From: Flavobacterium johnsoniae UW101
GTDB taxonomy: Bacteria; Bacteroidota; Bacteroidia; Flavobacteriales; Flavobacteriaceae
Assembly: GCF_000016645.1 (NCBI RefSeq)
Contig: NC_009441.1
Coordinates: 1,612,001 to 1,676,000, forward strand
Direction of reading: 5' to 3'
Length of the DNA stretch: 64,000 nt
Notes under the pieces: generated by a model
The model's database searches: none
Told to the model about the DNA's origin: nothing
Seen by the model: only the letters and a program-made list of their open reading frames with translations
Position numbers and translations under genes: made by a program
Shown: piece after piece, positions 14,932 through 22,236 of the stretch
Position numbering within the stretch: the first letter of the stretch is position 1
How the letters are laid out: each line of letters begins with the position of its first letter

Positions 14932-17103
14932 ATGAATACAAGTAAATTTACTGCAGTACTTTTATTTTTAACTGCGGTCGTTTTTGGACAGCAAAAAATA
15001 ACTGTCGAAAATGTTTTTGGCGGTACTTTCCGGGCTAAAGGGATGGATGAACTGCAATCGCTGAAAAATACAAATCAATATACTGTTTTAAATGTTGACC
15101 AGGCGAGCAGAAGTATGCAGATCGATTTATACGATTTTGCTACGCTCAAAAAAGTATCGAATCTTGTTGATACTAAAAACCATAAAGAACTTGCCGACGG
15201 AATTGACAGCTACACCTTCGATGCTTCTGAAAAAAAAATCTTAATTGCTTGTAATTCTACTAAAATCTTCCGTCACTCTTTTACTGCTGATTATTACCTT
15301 TACGATATCGCAGCAAAATCTCTGGTTAAACTTGTTGATTTTCAAATTCAAGAGCCAACTTTCTCACCTGACGGAACTAAAATCGCTTACGCAAAAAAAA
15401 ATAACTTATATGTATATGATGTAGCATCAAAAAAATCTACACCAATTACTACAGACGGAAAGAAAAATGCTGTAATTAACGGTATTACTGACTGGGTTTA
15501 CGAAGAAGAATTTGCTTTTGTGCGTGCATTTGACTGGAGCAAAGACAGTAAAAAAGTAGCTTACATTCGTTTTGACGAAAGCCAGGTTCCTGAGTTTTCA
15601 ATGTCAATTTTTCATAAAGATTTATATCCAAAAATTGAAACTTTTAAATATCCTAAAGCTGGAGAAAAAAACTCAGAAGTTTCATTACATATATATGATG
15701 TAGCTGCAGGAACTGCAAAAAAAGTAAATTTAGGTAACTACAATGATTTCTATATTGCAAGAATGCAGTGGACAAATGATGCAAATGTACTTTGTGTACA
15801 GGTTTTAAACCGTCACCAAGACAATTTAGATTTATTGTTTGTTGACGGAAATACAGCGACAGCAAAAGTAGTTTTGAATGAAAAAGATAAAGCTTATGTA
15901 GATGTAACTGATAATTTGACTTTCTTAAAAGACAACAGTTTTATCTGGACCAGTGAAAAAGACGGTTTTAATCATATCTATGTGTATGATAAAAACGGAA
16001 AACTTAAAAATCAAGTTACAAAAGGAAACTGGGAAGTAGTTTCATACTATGGTTTTGACGAAAAAACAAAAACGATTTTCTATCAGTCTACAGAAAATGG
16101 TTCTATTAACAGAGATCTTTACAGAATTGGTTTAGACGGAAAAAATAAAGTGCGTTTGTCTTCAAAAACAGGAACAAGTGAGGCTACTTTCAGTCCAAAT
16201 TTCCAATACTTTATTACAACTTTCTCAAGTAATACACAGCCTACAACTTATACTTTAAACGAGGCTAAAACTGGAAAAGAAATTCAGGTTATCGAAAATA
16301 ATCAGGCTCTTGCTGATAAATTAAAAGCGTATAACCTTCCTTCAAAAGAATACTTTGTTTTAAAAACTGCAAAAGGGAATGAACTTAATGCATGGATTTT
16401 AAAACCAAAAGATTTTGACCCTTCAAAAAAATATCCAGTTTTTATGTTCCAATATTCAGGTCCGGGATCGCAGCAGGTGGCGAATCAATGGAATAACTCT
16501 AATGATTATTGGTTTCTTTCATTAACGCAGCAAGGTTATATTGTGGCTTGCGTTGACGGAAGAGGTACAGGTTACAAAGGGGCTGATTTCAAAAAAGTGA
16601 CTCAAAAAGAATTAGGAAAATACGAAGTTGAAGATCAAATCGATGCAGCAAAAGTAATTGGTGCTTATCCATATGTTGATGCTTCAAGAATTGGAATTTT
16701 CGGATGGAGTTATGGTGGTTTTATGGCATCTAACTGTATTTTCCAAGGAAATGATGTATTTAAAATGGCAATTGCTGTTGCTCCTGTAACAAACTGGAGA
16801 TTCTATGATAGTGTTTACACAGAAAGATACATGCAGACTCCACAAGAAAATGCAAGCGGATACGATCAAAACTCTCCTATAAATCACGTTGATAAATTGA
16901 AAGGAAAGTTCTTATTGATTCATGGTTCTGGCGATGACAATGTTCACGTTCAAAACACAATGCAGATGATGGAAGCATTAATTCAGGCAAATAAACAATT
17001 TGATTCTCAAATCTATCCAGATAAAGATCATGGTATTTATGGCGGAAAAACGAGAGTTCAGCTTTACAATAAAATGACCAATTTTATCAAAGAAAATTTA
17101 TAA
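14932..17103 (+). CDS. Dipeptidyl peptidase IV (S9 family)
   Basis: A secreted serine exopeptidase that removes X-Pro or X-Ala dipeptides from peptide N-termini. The 723-residue protein has signal peptide 'MNTSKFTAVLLFLTAVVFGQ'. An N-terminal beta-propeller contains 'WVYEEEFAFVRAF', the Glu pair that grips the substrate amino terminus. The C-terminal alpha/beta hydrolase carries the triad Ser593 in 'GWSYGG', Asp668 in 'GSGDDNVH' and His700 in 'DKDHGIYGG'. Two peptide transporters follow directly on the same strand, so hydrolysis in the periplasm probably feeds dipeptide uptake. Confidence 0.96.
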   Translation: MNTSKFTAVLLFLTAVVFGQQKITVENVFGGTFRAKGMDELQSLKNTNQYTVLNVDQASRSMQIDLYDFATLKKVSNLVDTKNHKELADGIDSYTFDASEKKILIACNSTKIFRHSFTADYYLYDIAAKSLVKLVDFQIQEPTFSPDGTKIAYAKKNNLYVYDVASKKSTPITTDGKKNAVINGITDWVYEEEFAFVRAFDWSKDSKKVAYIRFDESQVPEFSMSIFHKDLYPKIETFKYPKAGEKNSEVSLHIYDVAAGTAKKVNLGNYNDFYIARMQWTNDANVLCVQVLNRHQDNLDLLFVDGNTATAKVVLNEKDKAYVDVTDNLTFLKDNSFIWTSEKDGFNHIYVYDKNGKLKNQVTKGNWEVVSYYGFDEKTKTIFYQSTENGSINRDLYRIGLDGKNKVRLSSKTGTSEATFSPNFQYFITTFSSNTQPTTYTLNEAKTGKEIQVIENNQALADKLKAYNLPSKEYFVLKTAKGNELNAWILKPKDFDPSKKYPVFMFQYSGPGSQQVANQWNNSNDYWFLSLTQQGYIVACVDGRGTGYKGADFKKVTQKELGKYEVEDQIDAAKVIGAYPYVDASRIGIFGWSYGGFMASNCIFQGNDVFKMAIAVAPVTNWRFYDSVYTERYMQTPQENASGYDQNSPINHVDKLKGKFLLIHGSGDDNVHVQNTMQMMEALIQANKQFDSQIYPDKDHGIYGGKTRVQLYNKMTNFIKENL

Positions 17104-17140
17104 TCTAAAACAATATTAACCTAAAAATAATAATGAAAAT

Positions 17141-18817
17141 ATGGGAGAAACTCAAGTAAAAACTGCGCATCCAAAAGGTCTTTGGGTACTATTCGGAACG
17201 GAGATGTGGGAGCGATTCAATTTTTATGGAATGCGCGCTTTATTAACTTTATTTCTTGTGAATTCATTATTGATGAAGGAAGAAGAAGCGTCTCTAATTT
17301 ATGGAGGTTTCCTTGGACTTTGTTATTTAACACCAATGCTGGGTGGTTTTGTTGCTGACCGTTATTTAGGAAACAGAAATTGTATTCTATTAGGCGGATT
17401 ATTAATGGCAATAGGACAAATGCTTTTGTTTACCAGCGGAAGCGTTTTTGAGTCAAATTTAGATCTGGCAAAAATCATTATGTACTCTGCATTAGGAGTA
17501 ATTGTTTTTGGAAACGGATTCTTTAAACCAAACATTTCTAGTATGGTTGGAAGTTTGTATCCAAAACAAGAAAAAACAAAATTAGATAGTGCTTTCACTA
17601 TTTTCTATATGGGGATTAACATTGGGGCATTCTTAGGTCAGTCTATTTGTCCTTTATTAGGAGATGTTAAAGATGCAGGCGGTATTAGAGATATCCACGC
17701 TTTTAGATGGGGATTCATGGCGGCTTCTGCAGCAATGTTGTTAGGTACAATTCTTTTTTACTTCTTAAAAAATAAATATGTAGTTTCTCCAGAAGGAAAA
17801 CCGCTAGGAGGACTTCCTTCAAAAAATGATGCTTCAGATTTTGAAGAAGGAGAATCACAAAAAGCAAACTTTTCTAATAAAGCTCTTGCTATGGCAGGAG
17901 TAGCATTTATTGCTTTAGGGTTCTTTTTTCACTATGTGGTAGGTCAAAACTTAATTTATACTTTGATTTACTCAAGTGGTCTTGCATTGGCAGGATTGAT
18001 TATTTCTGATACTTCTTTGACTAAAGTAGAAAGAGACAGAATTATTGTAATTTACATTGTATCGTTCTTTATTATCTTCTTCTGGGCGGCGTTTGAGCAG
18101 GCAGGTTCATCTTTGACTTTTATTGCTGATAACCAAACAGACAGACATTTCTTTGGCTGGGCAATGCCGCCATCGATGGTTCAAATTTTTAACGGTATGT
18201 TTGTTGTGTTTTTAGCAGTTCCATTTAGTGTTCTTTGGGATACTTTAAGAGCTAAAGGCAAAGAGCCAATCTCACCTGTAAAATTAGCTGCTGGGTTAGT
18301 GATAATTTCTGTGAGTTTCTTTATGATTGCGACTCAGGTTTCTTATATCGGAACTTCAGGACTTTTATTAGTAAAATGGCTTATCTTATTATATTTCCTA
18401 AATACATGTGCTGAGTTATGTTTGTCTCCAATTGGTTTGTCGTTGGTGGGTAAATTGTCACCAAAACGTTTTGCATCATTGTTATACGGAGTATTCTTTT
18501 TGTCTAATGCATCAGGTTATGCTTTAGGAGGAACTTTAGGTTCTATCTTGCCTGCAACCGGAGATAAATTTGCAAAAGCAAAAGAACTTGGAATAGATCT
18601 TCAGGCAGTTTTAGATAAAAAAATCACATTGACAGCAGATCAGTTGTCTTTATTAGATCATCATCAAATTAGTGCTCAAAACCCAATTTTTGCAGGATTT
18701 GAAATCCATAATTTATATGAGTTCTTTATGGTTTTTGTTGTTCTGACAGGTATTGCGGCAATTTTATTATTTGCTTTAACACCACTATTGAAAAAATTAA
18801 TGCACGGTGTTAGATAA
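17141..18817 (+). CDS. POT-family peptide:H+ symporter 1
   Basis: A proton-coupled di/tripeptide importer of the PTR2/DtpT family, 558 residues with about 14 helices. The diagnostic ExxERFxxYG motif is 'EMWERFNFYG' (residues 21-30), used for proton coupling. 'GNGFFKPNISSMVGSLY' is the second family signature. A soluble-looking insert near residue 480-505 separates late helices. It begins 37 bases after dipeptidyl peptidase IV and is followed 9 bases later by a second POT gene, so all three form a peptide-use operon. Confidence 0.95.
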   Translation: MGETQVKTAHPKGLWVLFGTEMWERFNFYGMRALLTLFLVNSLLMKEEEASLIYGGFLGLCYLTPMLGGFVADRYLGNRNCILLGGLLMAIGQMLLFTSGSVFESNLDLAKIIMYSALGVIVFGNGFFKPNISSMVGSLYPKQEKTKLDSAFTIFYMGINIGAFLGQSICPLLGDVKDAGGIRDIHAFRWGFMAASAAMLLGTILFYFLKNKYVVSPEGKPLGGLPSKNDASDFEEGESQKANFSNKALAMAGVAFIALGFFFHYVVGQNLIYTLIYSSGLALAGLIISDTSLTKVERDRIIVIYIVSFFIIFFWAAFEQAGSSLTFIADNQTDRHFFGWAMPPSMVQIFNGMFVVFLAVPFSVLWDTLRAKGKEPISPVKLAAGLVIISVSFFMIATQVSYIGTSGLLLVKWLILLYFLNTCAELCLSPIGLSLVGKLSPKRFASLLYGVFFLSNASGYALGGTLGSILPATGDKFAKAKELGIDLQAVLDKKITLTADQLSLLDHHQISAQNPIFAGFEIHNLYEFFMVFVVLTGIAAILLFALTPLLKKLMHGVR

Positions 18818-18825
18818 AATATAAA

Positions 18826-20310
18826 ATGGAAAACAATATTACTTTAGAAGAAATTCAAAATTTTAAAGGCAAGTACCCAAAACAATTGTGGTACTTGTTT
18901 TTGGTTGAAATGTGGGAACGTTTTTGTTTCTACGGAATGCGTGGTGTTTTAGCTTTCTTTATGGTAGACCAATTAGGTCTGGTGGAAGGAAAAGCAAATT
19001 TGCAATATGGAGCAATTCAGGCTTTTGTATATGCATTTACTTTTATCGGTGGAATTTTTGCTGATAAAATACTAGGCTTTAAGAAATCGCTTCTTTTTGG
19101 AGGTATCGTCATGATTTTGGGGAACTTGCTTATTGCAGCTTCGCCGCATGATTTCTTTTATTACGGAATAACACTTTCTATTATTGGGACAGGTTTTTTT
19201 AAGCCGAATGTTTCTTCAATGGTAGGTGAGTTGTATCATGAAAATGATGGCCGCCGTGATGCTGGTTACGGATTATTTTATGCAGGAATTAATATAGGAG
19301 GAATGCTTGGAGGAGCGATTCCTATTTATTTAGGAAAGAACTATTCTTGGAGTCTTTGTTTTCTTTCTGCAGCAATTGTAATGATTATTGGTGTTATAAC
19401 TTTTCTTTTAACAAAAAAGCATTTAGCGCCAATTGGGAATTCTCCATTAGAAAATCATACGCCTAAAAAACGTAATCTTTATGAGATCGCGGTATATGTA
19501 GGTTCTTTTATTGTTATTCCATTAGTTTATATAATGGTAATCAACTCTGATTTTACGGAGTATTTCATGTATACAATTGGAGCAGCGGCAGTAGGATATT
19601 TTCTATTTGAATTGATACAAATAAAAGACTCTAAACAACAACGCAAACTTTTAGCGGCATTTGTATTTATTTTTGGATACTTTATGTTTATGGCAATCTC
19701 AGAGCAGTCTGGAGGGTCATTATCGTTGTTTGCTAAAGATAACTTAACAAATAAATTGTTATTCTTCAATATTGATCCAAACGTGGTAAATAATAGTATA
19801 AACTCGCTTTATGTTATTATTTTCAGCCCATTAGTAGGATTGTTGTGGATTTTCCTTTACAAGCGAAAAATTGAACCAAATACTGTTATTAAATTTGGTT
19901 TGTCATTTATCTTGCTTGCGGCTGGTTTCTTCATTTTTTACAGTGCCAGATTTTTTGTTGATGCAAATGGGTTGAGCTCTCTTGATGTATTTGCTTTAGG
20001 GTATCTTTTGTATACACTTGGGGAATTATGTATTGGACCAATCGGGATGTCTGTAATTACAAAATTGTCTCCTAAACGTTTGTTTGGAATGATGATGGGA
20101 TTATGGTTTTTATCGAGTGCGTTCGGGCAGTTTGCAGCAGGAAAATTAGGCGCTGAAATGTCTGATGCCAATACAGGAACTACGTTAATGTCTAAACTTA
20201 TTGCTTATACAGACGGATATTATCAATTAGCATTATATTCTTTAATTGCGGGTGTTGTCTTAATTATTACAACGCCGTTAATTAGAAGATTAATGCAGGA
20301 AGTAAAATAA
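18826..20310 (+). CDS. POT-family peptide:H+ symporter 2
   Basis: A second, shorter POT transporter (494 residues) in tandem with the first. 'EMWERFCFYG' lies at residues 28-37 and 'GTGFFKPNVSSMVGELY' follows. Identity with its neighbour is clear in helices 1-5 and 10-11 but much lower elsewhere, so this is an old duplication rather than a recent copy. The pair may differ in peptide length or charge preference. No terminator is evident before the next gene, but a -7 element there suggests a new transcript. Confidence 0.95.
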   Translation: MENNITLEEIQNFKGKYPKQLWYLFLVEMWERFCFYGMRGVLAFFMVDQLGLVEGKANLQYGAIQAFVYAFTFIGGIFADKILGFKKSLLFGGIVMILGNLLIAASPHDFFYYGITLSIIGTGFFKPNVSSMVGELYHENDGRRDAGYGLFYAGINIGGMLGGAIPIYLGKNYSWSLCFLSAAIVMIIGVITFLLTKKHLAPIGNSPLENHTPKKRNLYEIAVYVGSFIVIPLVYIMVINSDFTEYFMYTIGAAAVGYFLFELIQIKDSKQQRKLLAAFVFIFGYFMFMAISEQSGGSLSLFAKDNLTNKLLFFNIDPNVVNNSINSLYVIIFSPLVGLLWIFLYKRKIEPNTVIKFGLSFILLAAGFFIFYSARFFVDANGLSSLDVFALGYLLYTLGELCIGPIGMSVITKLSPKRLFGMMMGLWFLSSAFGQFAAGKLGAEMSDANTGTTLMSKLIAYTDGYYQLALYSLIAGVVLIITTPLIRRLMQEVK

Positions 20311-20342
20311 GCAGAAACTGTTTTTTCAATACATTTTTTGTT

Positions 20343-20350
20343 TAAATTTG
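20343..20350 (+). promoter_or_regulatory. -7 element before the first thioredoxin-fold gene
   Basis: 'TAAATTTG' is an exact TAnnTTTG match 16 bases before the ATG. No clear -33 partner was found. Confidence 0.5.
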
Positions 20351-20366
20351 CGAAAAATAATACATT

Positions 20367-20834
20367 ATGAAAAGAATATTATTAATAGCCTTTTTTGTAG
20401 TTGGAGCATTTGCTGGACAAGCCCAGGAACTAAAGTGGTATACTGATGTTAAAGAAGCAATCACAATAAGTAATAAAGAACAAAAACCAATGTTAATGTT
20501 CTTTACCGGAAGTGATTGGTGCGGATGGTGCATTCGTTTGCAAAATGAAGTTTTGAAAACGGCAGAATTCAAAAAATGGGCTGCTGATAATGTTGTTCTT
20601 GTAGAGTTAGATTATCCAAGAGGCGTGCCTCAGACTCCCGAATTAAAGAGTCAAAATAATGAATTACAGCAGGCTTTTGGAATCCAGGGATTTCCAACAG
20701 TATTCTTTACAAGTGCTGAAGCAAAAGACGGAAAGATTAACTTTAAAGGCCTTGGAAAAACAGGATATGTTGCCGGCGGGCCATCTGCATGGTTAACAGT
20801 TGCAGAAGGTATTGTTCATCCTAAAAAATCTTAA
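20367..20834 (+). CDS. Secreted thioredoxin-family protein with CGWC active site
   Basis: 155 residues: signal peptide 'MKRILLIAFFVVGAFAGQAQ', then one thioredoxin fold of the thioredoxin_7/DsbD-C-terminal-like type. The redox motif is 'GSDWCGWCIRLQNE' and the cis-proline loop is 'GIQGFPTVFF'. It should act as a periplasmic thiol reductase or disulfide isomerase. It is the first of three tandem relatives that all share 'EAI..SNEQ/KEQKPML(M/I)(F/L)FT', but it alone keeps the CxxC pair. A terminator follows. Confidence 0.9.
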   Translation: MKRILLIAFFVVGAFAGQAQELKWYTDVKEAITISNKEQKPMLMFFTGSDWCGWCIRLQNEVLKTAEFKKWAADNVVLVELDYPRGVPQTPELKSQNNELQQAFGIQGFPTVFFTSAEAKDGKINFKGLGKTGYVAGGPSAWLTVAEGIVHPKKS

Positions 20835-20866
20835 AAAAGATATTTAAAACTATAAATTCATATATA

Positions 20867-20897
20867 AACTCCTTACAGCAATGTAAGGAGTTTTTTT
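20867..20897 (+). terminator. Terminator after thioredoxin-fold gene 1
   Basis: 'aactccttac' pairs with 'gtaaggagtt' over a 6-base loop, followed by seven T residues. Confidence 0.9.
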
Positions 20898-20998
20898 GTT
20901 TAGTAAGAAAAGGTTTTCATATAATGTTTTTGAAATTATTATTTATATATTTATTTATGTATAAAAAAACATATAATGTATTTTTTAATGTGATATAA

Positions 20999-21029
20999 TT
21001 TGGATAATTAAAATATTGTGTTAATTTCG
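20999..21029 (+). promoter_or_regulatory. Promoter of thioredoxin-fold gene 2
   Basis: TTTG (20999-21002), a 19-base spacer and 'TAATTTCG' (21022-21029) fit the Bacteroidetes promoter with one mismatch. The leader shares 'aaccaaaaccaatata' with the leader of gene 3. Confidence 0.7.
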
Positions 21030-21059
21030 TCATGCTATACTAACCAAAACCAATATAAT

Positions 21060-21512
21060 ATGACTAAAAAACTACTTATCCTACTGTTTTTTTTAGGTTC
21101 ATTTTTCGTTCAGGCACAAACTCTTGCGTGGAGAACTAATATGACTGATGCAATAGCCATTAGTAATGAACAAAAAAAACCAATGTTAATCCTATTCACT
21201 GCCTCAGGTGTACCAGAAAATCTTCAAAACGAAATCTTTAAAACTCCAGACTTTGCTGTATGGTCGCGCGACAATGTTGTACTGGTAAAATTAGACTTAT
21301 CAGATGAAACGGCTTCAGATGGAGATAAAGAGCAAAATGTTAGATTAAAAAATGCCTTTGGAGTTCAGGATCTGCCAGAAGTGTGCTATGCTATTGCTTC
21401 GGTAAGAAAAAATAAAACGACCTTCAGCGCTCTTGGAAAAATCTCTTATAAGCCAGGAGGGGCAAAATCGTGGATTGCAGAATCAAATAACATCCTGCAT
21501 CCGAGTGAGTAA
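21060..21512 (+). CDS. Secreted thioredoxin-fold protein without CxxC (paralog 2)
   Basis: 150 residues from the start 'MTKKLLILLFFLGSFFVQAQ', chosen because it begins a clean signal peptide; 14 further in-frame codons upstream overlap the leader. The fold aligns throughout with the CGWC protein before it. At the active site 'GSDWCGWC' is replaced by 'ASGVPEN', so both redox cysteines are gone. A new Cys appears just after the cis-proline in 'VQDLPEVCYAIASV'. It is therefore not a normal thioredoxin. A single-cysteine function, partner binding or chaperone role are possible, but all are inference. It has its own promoter and terminator. Confidence 0.85.
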   Translation: MTKKLLILLFFLGSFFVQAQTLAWRTNMTDAIAISNEQKKPMLILFTASGVPENLQNEIFKTPDFAVWSRDNVVLVKLDLSDETASDGDKEQNVRLKNAFGVQDLPEVCYAIASVRKNKTTFSALGKISYKPGGAKSWIAESNNILHPSE

Positions 21513-21548
21513 TAAATTTAAATTAAGTTTCTTAGTTTAATTTGTAGA

Positions 21549-21587
21549 ATCCCTTTTCAATGTATGTTGAAAAGGGATATTTTTTTT
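21549..21587 (+). terminator. Terminator after thioredoxin-fold gene 2
   Basis: 'atcccttttcaa' pairs with 'ttgaaaagggat' over a 6-base loop, followed by a T-run. Its stem core is the same as the terminator after gene 3, which suggests the whole unit was duplicated. Confidence 0.9.
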
Positions 21588-21719
21588 AAACAGTTTTAAA
21601 TGTATATTATACATTTAATATTTTAACAGGGTATTTTTTCCGATTTTTTCAAATATTAAACCTTAAAAAGAGAATTTCATTTTAATGTATTTTTTTCTAA
21701 CTATTTGTTTTAAAGACTC

Positions 21720-21749
21720 TTGTTTCATGTTGGTTTTATGTTAATTTAG
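21720..21749 (+). promoter_or_regulatory. Promoter of thioredoxin-fold gene 3
   Basis: TTG (21720-21722), a 19-base spacer and 'TAATTTAG' (21742-21749). The layout and downstream leader closely match those of gene 2. Confidence 0.55.
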
Positions 21750-21779
21750 TTCCTTTAACCCAAACCAAAACCAATATAT

Positions 21780-22229
21780 ATGAGCCGAAAACTACTTACC
21801 CTATTTTTATTTTTAACTGCCTGTATAGCAGAATCGCAAAATCTGGAATGGAAAACCGACATGACAGAAGCAATCAATCTCAGCAATGAACAAAGAAAAC
21901 CAATGTTGATTTTATTTACATCGGCAGGTGCTTCTGATGCATTGCAAAATGAAGTGTTTAAAACTATAGATTTTGAAAAATGGTCTAGAAAAAATGTGAT
22001 TTTAGTGAGACTTGATTTGTCTGATCCAAATATTGCCAGCGAGGTTCGAGAACAAAACATAAGATTAAAGAACGCTTTTGGAGTTGAAAATGTTCCCGAA
22101 GTTTGTTATGCAAGTGCCACTATTAGAAAAGAAAAAACCAACTTTAATACATTAGGAAAACTTACGTATAGTTCAGGTGGTGTCAAAACATGGATCACAA
22201 ATTCAGATCTAATTTTAAACCCAGAATAA
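21780..22229 (+). CDS. Secreted thioredoxin-fold protein without CxxC (paralog 3)
   Basis: 149 residues with signal peptide 'MSRKLLTLFLFLTACIAESQ'. It is closest to paralog 2: the CxxC site reads 'SAGASDA', and the cis-proline loop again carries a Cys in 'VENVPEVCYASATI'. The two CxxC-less copies also share 'KEQNVRLKNAFGV/REQNIRLKNAFGV'. Promoter, leader and terminator match those of paralog 2, so the pair arose by duplication of a complete transcription unit after the redox site was lost. The 3' terminator lies inside the end of the convergent comEC gene. Confidence 0.85.
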   Translation: MSRKLLTLFLFLTACIAESQNLEWKTDMTEAINLSNEQRKPMLILFTSAGASDALQNEVFKTIDFEKWSRKNVILVRLDLSDPNIASEVREQNIRLKNAFGVENVPEVCYASATIRKEKTNFNTLGKLTYSSGGVKTWITNSDLILNPE

Positions 22230-22236
22230 AAAAGAT

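Noticed and set aside
20367..20834. Calling the first thioredoxin-fold protein a DsbD or a peroxiredoxin partner
   Set aside because: It lacks the membrane domain of DsbD, and no peroxiredoxin gene is adjacent; only a secreted thioredoxin-family call is safe.
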